Below are positions 7,955 to 15,062 of a stretch of 18,041 bases of DNA, piece by piece (position 1 is the first letter of the stretch; every line of letters starts with the position of its first letter). This stretch comes from an uncultured Eubacteriales bacterium. Lineage in GTDB: Bacteria; Bacillota; Clostridia; Oscillospirales; Oscillospiraceae. A model generated the notes under the pieces. That model was not told the DNA's origin. It saw only the letters and a program-made list of their open reading frames with translations, and did not search any database. The stretch is from NCBI GenBank assembly GCA_958427375.1, contig CAUABY010000013.1:1-18041 (forward strand), in the 5' to 3' direction. Both the position numbers and the translations under genes were made by a program.

Positions 7955-8635
7955 GTGGATAACCGGCTCAGACCCGAATCCAAAAAACATATCATCCGCT
8001 GTGCCTACACTGTCCTGCAGCGAGACGGGGCGGCGGACTTCAGCGTCCGTCAGGTTGCCCACGAGTGCGGCTGCTCAGTGTCCGGACTGTACAGGCATTT
8101 TTCCGGCAGAGAAGAGCTCCTGCTTTACGCCTCGCTCCTCTGCCTTGAGCCGTATTTCAAGGAGCTTTCAGAGCTTGTCTACTCATCACTGAACAGCATC
8201 AGCAGCTATTTTCAGGTGGAGCGGCTCTTCGCCTCATACTCCTTTTCCCAGCCGGAGCTGTTCTACACCATATATTTCAGCTCATCCGAGGTCAGCTTGG
8301 ACAGCGTCTTTCGCGGCAGCTACAATCTCTTCGAGTCCTCCCCGGAGGGCATTATGGAATACAGCTTTGGCAGGGGCTTCGTGGAAGGCGGCGTGGAGGG
8401 CCGAAACATGGCCATGCTGGAAATCTGCCTCAAGGACGGTTTTTTGAATATAGACCACGACGAGCTTATAATGTTTAACAAGGGAATTATTGCCATGTAT
8501 CGGGGATTTCTCGACACGGCCATCGCCATGAAACGCCGCGGCGAGGACACCGCCGCTCTGGAAGAGCAGTATTTGCAGGCCCATTACCTGCTGCACAAAA
8601 AAATATTGGCGCCGTGCGCATATAAGTACATATAA
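7955..8635 (+). CDS. TetR/AcrR-family transcriptional regulator
   Basis: A 226-residue DNA-binding regulator. The N-terminal helix-turn-helix is clear: HIIRCAYTVLQRDGAADFSV (about 12-31), RQVAHECGC (32-40), and the recognition helix SVSGLYRHFSGREELLLYA (41-59), the canonical TetR pattern. Residues about 60-226 form an all-helical ligand and dimer domain with no recognisable subfamily, so the inducer is unknown. The GTG start at 7955 is set by a GGGAGGT ribosome site at 7942-7948 and by the HTH lying at the usual distance from the N-terminus. The gene ends in its own terminator, about 45 nt before the promoter of the importer operon. The perfect palindrome at 8777-8804 is the obvious candidate target, making this the likely repressor of the downstream importer and TenA operon. 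Autoregulation is not evident. Confidence 0.92.
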   Translation: MDNRLRPESKKHIIRCAYTVLQRDGAADFSVRQVAHECGCSVSGLYRHFSGREELLLYASLLCLEPYFKELSELVYSSLNSISSYFQVERLFASYSFSQPELFYTIYFSSSEVSLDSVFRGSYNLFESSPEGIMEYSFGRGFVEGGVEGRNMAMLEICLKDGFLNIDHDELIMFNKGIIAMYRGFLDTAIAMKRRGEDTAALEEQYLQAHYLLHKKILAPCAYKYI

Positions 8636-8667
8636 TACATATAAATAGTTTAACGAGGAATTTATCA

Positions 8668-8701
8668 CAAGCCTGCAGGTCTCCTGCAGGCTTGTTTTGT
8701 T
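8668..8701 (+). terminator. Rho-independent terminator after tetR
   Basis: A perfect 12-bp stem, CAAGCCTGCAGG (8668-8679) and its complement (8683-8694), with a 3-nt loop, followed by TTTTGTTT. It separates tetR from the importer operon, so the two are transcribed independently. Confidence 0.92.
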
Positions 8702-8739
8702 TAATCGAACAAAATCTTAAGCTGCAAATATTTTGCCTC

Positions 8740-8768
8740 TTGACAGCGTTAACACATTGCTGTATAAA
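8740..8768 (+). promoter_or_regulatory. Strong sigma-A promoter of the importer-TenA operon
   Basis: A consensus -35 TTGACA (8740-8745), a 17-nt spacer, and -10 TATAAA (8763-8768). Predicted transcription start is near 8775, leaving about 55 nt of leader before the ATG. A promoter this strong next to a repressor-type operator fits an operon that is tightly off until induced. Confidence 0.85.
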
Positions 8769-8776
8769 AGCACTAA

Positions 8777-8804
8777 AGAATATGCGAACGCGTTCGCATA
8801 TTCT
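8777..8804. promoter_or_regulatory. 28-bp perfect palindromic operator, probably for the adjacent TetR protein
   Basis: The left arm AGAATATGCGAACG (8777-8790) is followed directly by its exact reverse complement (8791-8804), with no spacer. It begins a few bases after the predicted transcription start, where a bound dimer would block initiation or early elongation. The GAACG/CGTTC core resembles many TetR-family sites. As RNA it could also form a 5'-leader hairpin, but there is no T-run to make it a terminator. Confidence 0.8.
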
Positions 8805-8830
8805 CGGATAGAGAAAGGAGAATTTATACA

Positions 8831-10378
8831 ATGAAGAAATCCGCACGCATAATCGTTGCTCTTGTCATGGCTCTTGCGTTAATGATGAGTGCATGCGGCA
8901 GCTCCGGCAGCACGGCCGCGAACAGTGACAAATCGGTCTCTGACAAAGATGTGCTTACCATTGCCCATTTCGGCGATGTAGTCACCTTAGACCCCCACGG
9001 TATTCAGAGTACGGTCACAAACCTCATAAAAGTAAACATTTTTGAAAACCTGGTAAAGCAGGAAGCCGACGGCAGCATCGTGCCCGAACTTGCCGAAAGC
9101 TGGGAGCAGACGGACGACACGACCTACGTTTTCAAGCTGCGTGAGGATATAAAATTCTCCAATGGCGACCCCATGACCGCCGAGGACGTGGTGTATTCTC
9201 TGGCGCGCTCCGCCTCCTCACCCTCCACCTCCGCGCTGGCCGGCATGATAGACTATGAAAATTGCAGCGTGGTAGACGAGTACACCGTTGAGCTTAAAAC
9301 GCTTCAGCCCTATGCCCCCATTCTGGCGCATCTGGCGCAGGAATGCATCGCCATCGTTTCCAAGTCCGTTACGGAGGCAAATGACGGCAATGTGGATGCC
9401 GCTCCCTGCGGCACCGGCCCCTATATGCTCTCCGAGTGGGTCACCGGTGACCACATCACCCTCGTGGAGAACCCCAACTACTGGGGTGAGAAGCCACACA
9501 TCCCCACCGTCCTCTTCCGTATAATCCCTGAGGGCAGCACCAGAACTCTTGAGCTTGAGTCCGGCGGCGTGGATATCGTTCTCGATTTGCCTGAGAGCGA
9601 CGTATCCCGCGTCTCCGCGAACCCGAATCTTGTTGTCGACAAGATGAGCAACTTCTATAACTACCATGTATATCTCAATCAGGAGAATCAGTACCTCAAG
9701 GACGAGAACATCCGCAAGGCCATAGCCTGTGCCCTTGACAGAAACGCTATCGTTCAGGTCGCCTCCGAGGGCACCAAGCAGCCCCTCTACGGTTATCTGT
9801 GCTCCGGCGTTTGGGGCTACAGCGACGACATAGAGAAGTATGAATATGACCTTGACCGCGCCAAGGAGTACATGGCGGCGGCCGGTTATCCCGACGGCGG
9901 CTTTGAGCTGAACTTCCTGTGCAACAGCGCCAACATCTATGTCACTGCCGGTGAGATAATTCAGGACATGCTATCTGAGATAGGCATCACCGTGAGCATC
10001 ACATCCACCGACTCCGGCGGAGCGCTTGAGCTGCTCTACTCCGGAAACTTTGACATGGCTATCAACTGCTGGGTAGCGGTAGCCGGTGACCCCGACTACG
10101 GCCTCTACCCCGTGTTTCACTCCTCCATGACCACCAGTGGCAACCTCTCCCGCGTCAACGACCCCAAGGTTGACGAACTGCTGGATGCCGGCCGTTACGA
10201 GCCCGACAACGAAAAGCGCCTTGCAATTTACGCTGAGCTTCAGGCCTACCTCGCCGACAAGGCCTATGACCTGCCCCTGTGGGAGGACGTGAACATCAAC
10301 GCCTATCAGTCCTATGTCAAGGGCTTTGTAAACGATGCCAACAAGTTCTATCACTTCAACAGCGTTTACTTTGAGTAA
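8831..10378 (+). CDS. ABC importer substrate-binding lipoprotein, family 5 (DppA/OppA/NikA type)
   Basis: A 515-residue extracytoplasmic solute receptor. It has a lipoprotein signal peptide: basic MKKSAR, a hydrophobic core, and a lipobox ending MSAC with the lipidated cysteine at residue 22, followed by a Gly/Ser-rich linker. The mature protein shows the family-5 pattern: LTIAHFGDVVTLDPHG near the N-terminus, PELAESWEQTDDTTYVFKLREDIKFSNGDPMTAEDVVYSL, CGTGPYMLSEWVTGDHITLVENPNYWG, then DENIRKAIACALDRNAIV and a C-terminal SBP lobe ending FNSVYFE. An AAAGGAG sits 10 nt upstream of the ATG. It should sit on the outer face of the membrane and pass ligand to the two permeases encoded downstream. 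Family-5 receptors bind peptides but also nickel chelates, sugars and other small molecules. The TenA partner gene argues for a non-standard ligand here. Confidence 0.95.
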   Translation: MKKSARIIVALVMALALMMSACGSSGSTAANSDKSVSDKDVLTIAHFGDVVTLDPHGIQSTVTNLIKVNIFENLVKQEADGSIVPELAESWEQTDDTTYVFKLREDIKFSNGDPMTAEDVVYSLARSASSPSTSALAGMIDYENCSVVDEYTVELKTLQPYAPILAHLAQECIAIVSKSVTEANDGNVDAAPCGTGPYMLSEWVTGDHITLVENPNYWGEKPHIPTVLFRIIPEGSTRTLELESGGVDIVLDLPESDVSRVSANPNLVVDKMSNFYNYHVYLNQENQYLKDENIRKAIACALDRNAIVQVASEGTKQPLYGYLCSGVWGYSDDIEKYEYDLDRAKEYMAAAGYPDGGFELNFLCNSANIYVTAGEIIQDMLSEIGITVSITSTDSGGALELLYSGNFDMAINCWVAVAGDPDYGLYPVFHSSMTTSGNLSRVNDPKVDELLDAGRYEPDNEKRLAIYAELQAYLADKAYDLPLWEDVNINAYQSYVKGFVNDANKFYHFNSVYFE

Positions 10379-10403
10379 AGCACGAACGACGGAGGAATAA
10401 GCT

Positions 10404-11069
10404 GTGAAAATGACCGCCGCAATGGTAGAGCGCGCAATGCCCATCTGGGAAGAGATAATGAAGGAGCCTTTCCTTACCGAGATGGCCGACGGCAGCCTGC
10501 CAGTGGAAAAATTCAAAAACTACACTATTCAGGACACCCTGTACATCAAGGGCTTCAGCAAAACTTATGCCTATGGCTTCATCAACTCCGATGACATCCG
10601 CATCATGCGCCGTTTCTATCAGTGCATGCATATTATTCTAGCCGATGAATCCATGCTGCATATCCGCTATCTTCAGGAGTTTTATGGCCTTGAGGAGGAA
10701 AAGGTCTATGAAATGCCCATGGCTCCTGAGAACAAGGCTTACACCGAGTACATGGTGGATGTGGCAAAAAACGGCACCGCTCAGGAGACCCTGGCCGCCG
10801 TTATGCCCTGCATACTCAGCTATATGTATATTGCCAGAAGGGTGAAGATGGCCGCCGAGGAGAAAGGCAGCCTTGAGGGAAGCCACTTCCGGCTTTGGAT
10901 TGAGGAGTATGCCTCACAGCGCTATGCCGATGCCTGCGACGAGATAAGCGCTTTTATGGACGATATCAGCGAGGGGCTCAGCGAAGAGCAGCAGGAGCGG
11001 GTAATGGAGATTTTCTGCAACTCCAGCCGCCACGAGCTGAACTTCTGGAAAATGGCCTACCGCAGCTGA
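10404..11069 (+). CDS. TenA-family thiaminase II-like enzyme (aminopyrimidine aminohydrolase)
   Basis: A 221-residue all-helical TenA-family protein of usual length. Compared with the known Bacillus subtilis TenA active site (Asp44, Tyr47, Tyr51, Tyr112, Cys135, Tyr139, Tyr163, Glu205), the equivalents here are Asp44 and Tyr47 in IQDTLYIKGF, Phe51 instead of Tyr, Tyr113, the nucleophile Cys136 and Tyr140 in MPCILSYMY, Tyr169 in WIEEYAS, and Glu211 in SSRHELNFW. This alignment was made by eye. Thiaminase II hydrolyses aminomethyl-pyrimidine from base-degraded thiamin to the hydroxymethyl-pyrimidine used for thiamin salvage. It has no signal peptide and is cytosolic. The start is GTG (10404) with GGAGGA at 10391-10396; an in-frame ATG at 10410 is possible. 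It sits 25 nt after the binding-protein gene, inside a peptide-type importer operon. That is not the usual ThiXYZ or ECF setting, so the substrate may be a related compound rather than the classical one. Confidence 0.88.
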   Translation: MKMTAAMVERAMPIWEEIMKEPFLTEMADGSLPVEKFKNYTIQDTLYIKGFSKTYAYGFINSDDIRIMRRFYQCMHIILADESMLHIRYLQEFYGLEEEKVYEMPMAPENKAYTEYMVDVAKNGTAQETLAAVMPCILSYMYIARRVKMAAEEKGSLEGSHFRLWIEEYASQRYADACDEISAFMDDISEGLSEEQQERVMEIFCNSSRHELNFWKMAYRS

Positions 11070-11082
11070 ATACCAGGCAGAA

Positions 11083-11156
11083 GATAGCGCAGGGAAGCAG
11101 ATTCTCTGCGCTATCCGTCTTTATTAAAGACGAGAGCCGAGCGCAAATTTCGGCTC
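11083..11156 (+). other. Three consecutive intercistronic hairpins (mRNA stability or attenuation element)
   Basis: Hairpin 1 pairs GATAGCGCAGGGAA (11083-11096) with 11102-11115: 14 bp with one G-U and a 5-nt loop. Hairpin 2 pairs CGTCTTT with AAAGACG (11116-11132). Hairpin 3 pairs GAGCCGA (11134-11140) with TCGGCTC (11150-11156). They fill the 121-nt gap between tenA and the first permease gene, the only large gap in the operon. Hairpin 1 followed by CGTCTTTATT is terminator-like but imperfect. The expected effect is more binding protein and TenA than membrane components. Confidence 0.7.
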
Positions 11157-11190
11157 CCGGCAAACAAACTCAAGGATCTGAGGTGTTAAC

Positions 11191-12174
11191 TTGTACCGCT
11201 ATATTCTCAAACGAATCGGAATGTTGATTCCGGTGCTGCTGGGTGTGTCCTTTGTGATTTTCACTTTGATGCACTATGCCCCCGGAGATCCTGTCAGGAT
11301 GATTCTGGGCAATTCCGCCACCAATGAGCAGGTTGAGGCCATGCGTGAGTCTATGGGTCTTAACGACCCGCTGCTGCTGCAATATCTCAGCTACATGAAA
11401 AACCTGCTGTTGCACGGGGATTTGGGCACATCCTATGTCCACAACAGCCCCGTGCTGGACATGATAGTCCAGCGTCTGCCGGTCACCATTACCCTTGCCA
11501 TTTTAGGCATAGCCTTCGCGGTGCTGCTGGGCGTGCCCGCGGGCGTTATCTCCGCCGTGAAGCAGTATTCCGTGGTGGATAATCTCGTGATGGTGATTGC
11601 CCTGCTTGGCATATCCATGCCTAACTTCTGGCTTGGCATCATTATGATACTTTTCTTTTCCAGAACTCTTAATTGGTTCCCCGTGTCCGGCTGGAACGGC
11701 CCAATATACTGGGTGCTGCCCACCATCTCCGTTGGCGCAAGCTCCGCCGCCTCAATCGCCCGCATGACCCGCTCCTCCATGCTGGAGGTCATCCAGCAGG
11801 ACTACATCAGCACCGCCCGCGCCAAGGGCCAGAAAGAGAGCGTTGTCATCCTGCGCCACGGCCTTAAAAACTCCCTGATTCCCATTATAACCTCCGCCGG
11901 GCTGCTCTTCGGCATGCTTTTGGGCGGGGCCGTTGTGGCGGAAACCGTTTTCGCCATCCCCGGAATCGGCAAACTGATGGTGGACGCGATAAGCCAGCGT
12001 GACTACCCCATTGTCACCGGCACCGCGATTATTATTGCCGCCATGCTGGGGCTGGTGAATCTGATGGTGGACATCAGCTATGCCTTTGTCGACCCGCGGA
12101 TAAAGAGCCAGTACCGCTCAGGCAGGAAGAAGAGCAAATCCTCAAAAGAAGAGGAGGCCGGAAAAGATGAGTAA
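11191..12174 (+). CDS. Dipeptide-type ABC importer permease, DppB/OppB-like
   Basis: A 327-residue integral membrane protein of the BPD_transp_1 family. The N-terminus MYRYILKRIGMLIPVLLGVSFVIFTLMHYAPGDP is the typical first helix plus the conserved GDP loop. Several hydrophobic segments follow. The cytoplasmic EAA-like coupling loop reads STARAKGQKESVVILRHGLKNSLIPII, followed by AETVFAIPGIGKLMVDAI. After the usual DPRIK end it carries about 22 extra charged, Lys/Ser/Glu-rich residues, overlapping the start of the next gene. The start is TTG at 11191, with GAGGTG 5 nt upstream and a family-typical N-terminus. It forms a heterodimeric channel with the next gene product. Confidence 0.95.
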   Translation: MYRYILKRIGMLIPVLLGVSFVIFTLMHYAPGDPVRMILGNSATNEQVEAMRESMGLNDPLLLQYLSYMKNLLLHGDLGTSYVHNSPVLDMIVQRLPVTITLAILGIAFAVLLGVPAGVISAVKQYSVVDNLVMVIALLGISMPNFWLGIIMILFFSRTLNWFPVSGWNGPIYWVLPTISVGASSAASIARMTRSSMLEVIQQDYISTARAKGQKESVVILRHGLKNSLIPIITSAGLLFGMLLGGAVVAETVFAIPGIGKLMVDAISQRDYPIVTGTAIIIAAMLGLVNLMVDISYAFVDPRIKSQYRSGRKKSKSSKEEEAGKDE

Positions 12175-13057
12175 AAAAACTCCCGACTACGATTTTGAAC
12201 AGAAAACCTACGGCACAAGCATATGGGGCGAGGCTTTCAAGCGCCTGCTCAGAAACAAGGCCGCCATAATCGGCGGCGTCATCTTCCTGTGCGTGGTGCT
12301 GGTGGCCGTGTTTGCAGATGTTATCGCGCCCTACGGCTATGAGGAGCAGTCGCTTCAGGAGCAGTACCTGCCCCCGTTCTCCGAAAACCACATCTTCGGC
12401 ACCGATAACCTCGGCAGAGATATTTTCAGCCGCGTGGTATACGGCGCCCGGCTCTCGCTGTCAGTGGGCATAGTCTCCGTGGCCCTGGCCATGTTCGTCG
12501 GCATAATCATCGGCATTTTCTCAGGATACTGCGGCGGCATAGTGGACAACATCCTCATGCGCCTTATGGACATTCTACTGGCCATACCCGCCATACTGCT
12601 GGCAATCTGCATCTCGGCAAGTCTCGGCACGGGGCTTTTGAATTTGATGATTGCCGTGGGCATAAGCACGGTTCCGACCTACGCCCGCATAGCCCGCGCC
12701 TCCGTTATGATGACAAAGGGCGAGGATTTCATTGAGGCCGCCAGAGCCACCGGCGCCGGGCATCTGCGTCTGGTGTTGAAATACATTGCTCCCAACATCG
12801 TCGCGCCTCTGGTAGTTCAGGCAACGCTGGGCGTCGCCGTGGCAATCATATCTACTGCCGCTCTGGGCTTTCTGGGCCTTGGCATCCAGCCGCCGCAGTC
12901 CGAATGGGGCACCATGCTGGCAAGCACCCGTAGCTACATGCTCTCCTACCCCTATCTCTGCGTGTTTCCGGGCCTTGCAATCGCCATTACTATTTTGTCC
13001 CTGAACCTCTTGGGCGACGGATTGCGCGACGCTCTTGACCCCAAGCTGAAGCAGTGA
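12167..13057 (+). CDS. Dipeptide-type ABC importer permease, DppC/OppC-like
   Basis: A 296-residue membrane protein of the DppC type. A short cytoplasmic leader and an OppC-type N-terminal helix (RLLRNKAAIIGGVIFLCVVLVAVFADVIAPY) are followed by HIFGTDNLGRDIFSRVVYGARLSL, a hallmark of this subunit. The coupling loop is EDFIEAARATGAGHLRLVLKYIAPN, a canonical EAA motif for contact with the ATPases. It ends GDGLRDALDPKLKQ, as expected for the family. The ATG at 12167 overlaps the preceding permease gene by 8 nt and has GAGGAGG at about 12150-12156. Together with the preceding gene product it makes the translocation pore. Confidence 0.95.
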   Translation: MSKKTPDYDFEQKTYGTSIWGEAFKRLLRNKAAIIGGVIFLCVVLVAVFADVIAPYGYEEQSLQEQYLPPFSENHIFGTDNLGRDIFSRVVYGARLSLSVGIVSVALAMFVGIIIGIFSGYCGGIVDNILMRLMDILLAIPAILLAICISASLGTGLLNLMIAVGISTVPTYARIARASVMMTKGEDFIEAARATGAGHLRLVLKYIAPNIVAPLVVQATLGVAVAIISTAALGFLGLGIQPPQSEWGTMLASTRSYMLSYPYLCVFPGLAIAITILSLNLLGDGLRDALDPKLKQ

Positions 13058-13066
13058 GGTGAGAAT

Positions 13067-14062
13067 ATGGCAGAAAAAATAATTTCGATTAAAGACCTTC
13101 ACATCCACTATGAATATCGCGACCGCTGTGTAAAAGCGGTTAACGGCATCAGTCTGGACATTGAGAAGGGCAGCGTCACCGGGCTTGTCGGCGAGACCGG
13201 CGCGGGCAAAACCACCACCGCCCGCAGCATCATGCGCCTGCTGCCCAAGCACGTTGGGCGCATAGTGGACGGCAGCATTGTTTTCGACGGGCAGGATCTC
13301 ACCAAGCTCTCCGAAAAGGCCATGCGGCATATACGCGGCGCCAAGATATCCATGATATTTCAAGACCCCATGACCTCTCTCAACCCTGTGGAAACCGTCG
13401 GCGACCAGATAGCCGAGGTCATCAGGCTGCACAATGATTTCGGCGCCAAGGAGGTTCACGCCAAGACCTGTGAAATGCTCCAGATGGTGGGCATCCCTCC
13501 TGAGCGCTACCACGAGTACCCGCATCAGTTTTCCGGCGGCATGAAGCAGAGAATTGTCATTGCCATGGCGCTGGCCTGCAATCCAGAGCTCATCATTGCC
13601 GACGAGCCGACCACCGCCCTGGATGTGACGATACAGGCGCAGGTGCTGGAGCTGATGACGGAGCTGCAAAACCGCAGCGGCACCTCCGTGATGCTAATCA
13701 CCCATGATATGGGCGTTGTCGCGCAGATGTGTGACCATGTGGCGGTGATGTACGCCGGTGAGATAGTGGAGTACGGCAGCATCCGCCAGATAATGAAGGA
13801 GACGAGGCACCCATACACCATAGGCCTCTTCGGCTCCCTCCCCAATCTCAATGAGGATGTACACCGCCTTGCCACTATAGACGGGGCCATGCCCGACCCG
13901 GCAAACCTGCCCGACGGGTGCAGCTTTGCACCCCGCTGCAAGCACGCCTGTGAAAAGTGCTTTGAGCAAAACCCGCCCATATATGAGGTTCGCCCCGGCC
14001 ACTTGGTAAAGTGCCATCTGGCCGGTGAGGAAAGCGCGGAGAAAGGAGGCAGTCAGGCATGA
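13067..14062 (+). CDS. Dipeptide-type ABC importer ATPase, DppD/OppD-like
   Basis: A 331-residue cytoplasmic nucleotide-binding subunit. Walker A is GETGAGKT (42-49), the Q-loop glutamine is in IFQDPMTSLNP (Q99), the signature is FSGGM (155-159), Walker B is LIIADE (175-180), and the switch histidine is in THD (H213). The C-terminal oligopeptide/dipeptide extension has cysteines at 285, 291, 298 and 316, the pattern known to bind an iron-sulfur cluster in Dpp/Opp ATPases. The ATG at 13067 lies 9 nt after the permease gene with GAGGTGAG upstream. It pairs with the next ATPase to drive uptake. All catalytic motifs are intact. Confidence 0.96.
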   Translation: MAEKIISIKDLHIHYEYRDRCVKAVNGISLDIEKGSVTGLVGETGAGKTTTARSIMRLLPKHVGRIVDGSIVFDGQDLTKLSEKAMRHIRGAKISMIFQDPMTSLNPVETVGDQIAEVIRLHNDFGAKEVHAKTCEMLQMVGIPPERYHEYPHQFSGGMKQRIVIAMALACNPELIIADEPTTALDVTIQAQVLELMTELQNRSGTSVMLITHDMGVVAQMCDHVAVMYAGEIVEYGSIRQIMKETRHPYTIGLFGSLPNLNEDVHRLATIDGAMPDPANLPDGCSFAPRCKHACEKCFEQNPPIYEVRPGHLVKCHLAGEESAEKGGSQA

Positions 14063-15018
14063 GTGAGCCCATTATAGAAGTACAGAACCTGAAAAAATAT
14101 TTCCCCGTTCCAAACGGATATCTTCATGCCGTGGACAACGTCTCCTTCAAGTTGGACGAGGGCAAAACTCTCGGCGTTGTGGGAGAATCCGGCTGCGGCA
14201 AGAGCACTCTGGGCCGTGTCATCCTCCATCTGCTTGAGCCCAGCTCCGGCAGGATATTTTACAAGGGCGAGGATATCTCCAAAGTCAGCTCCCGCAAGCT
14301 GCATCAGCTGCGCCGGGAGATGCAGATAATCTTTCAAGACCCCTTTTCCTCGCTTAACCCCCGAATGACCGTTCAGGAGCTTATCTCCGAGCCTTTGAAA
14401 ATATACCGGCTCTACACGGGCGAGGCTCTGAACAAACGGGTGTCAGAAATAATGGACACCGTAGGCATCGCCCGGCGCTTCGGCAACGCCTACCCGCATG
14501 AGCTTGACGGCGGCCGCCGCCAGCGCATCGGCATAGGCAGGGCCCTGGCTCTGGAGCCCAGCTTCATCGTCTGCGACGAGCCTGTCTCCGCGCTTGACGT
14601 GTCCATACAGGCACAGGTGCTGAACCTGATGCAGGATTTACAGGAGCAGCGCAATCTCTCCTATCTCTTCATCACCCATGATTTGTCCGTGGTGCGGCAT
14701 ATCAGCAACGATATCTGCGTCATGTATTTAGGCCAGCTGGTGGAGAAGTCATCCACCAAGGAGCTGTTTGAAAAGCCCCTGCACCCCTACACGCAGGCGC
14801 TTTTGTCGGCTATCCCGGTGGCGGACATAGACAAGCCCACCAAGCGCATAATGATGAAAGGCGAGCTCAGCTCCCCCATCAACCCCAAGCCCGGCTGCCG
14901 CTTCGCCGCGCGCTGCCCATATGCCAGTGAACAGTGCTCCCAGGATGAGCCGCCTCTGGTAGAACATTCTCCCGGCCACTTCGTCGCCTGCCATAAGGTG
15001 GATCAAGCAAAGGCCTGA
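14059..15018 (+). CDS. Dipeptide-type ABC importer ATPase, DppF/OppF-like
   Basis: A 319-residue ATPase, the second of the pair. Walker A is GESGCGKS (42-49), the Q-loop is IFQDPFSSLNP (Q93), Walker B is FIVCDE (169-174), and the switch histidine is H207 in ITHD. The ABC signature reads LDGGR (149-153) instead of LSGGQ, followed by the usual RQRIGIGRAL. Such variation usually marks the less active site in heterodimeric ATPases, so hydrolysis may be asymmetric. C-terminal cysteines at 280, 286, 293 and 311 match the iron-sulfur pattern of the family. The ATG overlaps the preceding TGA (ATGA), with AAAGGAGG at 14042-14049. It is the last gene of the operon; no conventional terminator follows directly. 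Confidence 0.95.
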   Translation: MSEPIIEVQNLKKYFPVPNGYLHAVDNVSFKLDEGKTLGVVGESGCGKSTLGRVILHLLEPSSGRIFYKGEDISKVSSRKLHQLRREMQIIFQDPFSSLNPRMTVQELISEPLKIYRLYTGEALNKRVSEIMDTVGIARRFGNAYPHELDGGRRQRIGIGRALALEPSFIVCDEPVSALDVSIQAQVLNLMQDLQEQRNLSYLFITHDLSVVRHISNDICVMYLGQLVEKSSTKELFEKPLHPYTQALLSAIPVADIDKPTKRIMMKGELSSPINPKPGCRFAARCPYASEQCSQDEPPLVEHSPGHFVACHKVDQAKA

Positions 15019-15062
15019 GTACACTGTACATTGCGCCCAACTATAAAAGCGCTAAACAATAG

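Noticed and set aside
12575..13669. Minus-strand open frame of 364 codons across the second permease and the first ATPase genes
   Set aside because: It is a shadow produced by GC-rich codon usage of two well-conserved plus-strand genes; the translation is low-complexity His/Gly-rich.
15019..15029. GTACACTGTAC palindrome after the last ATPase gene
   Set aside because: Only 5-bp arms; it could easily occur by chance and has no associated promoter or T-run.
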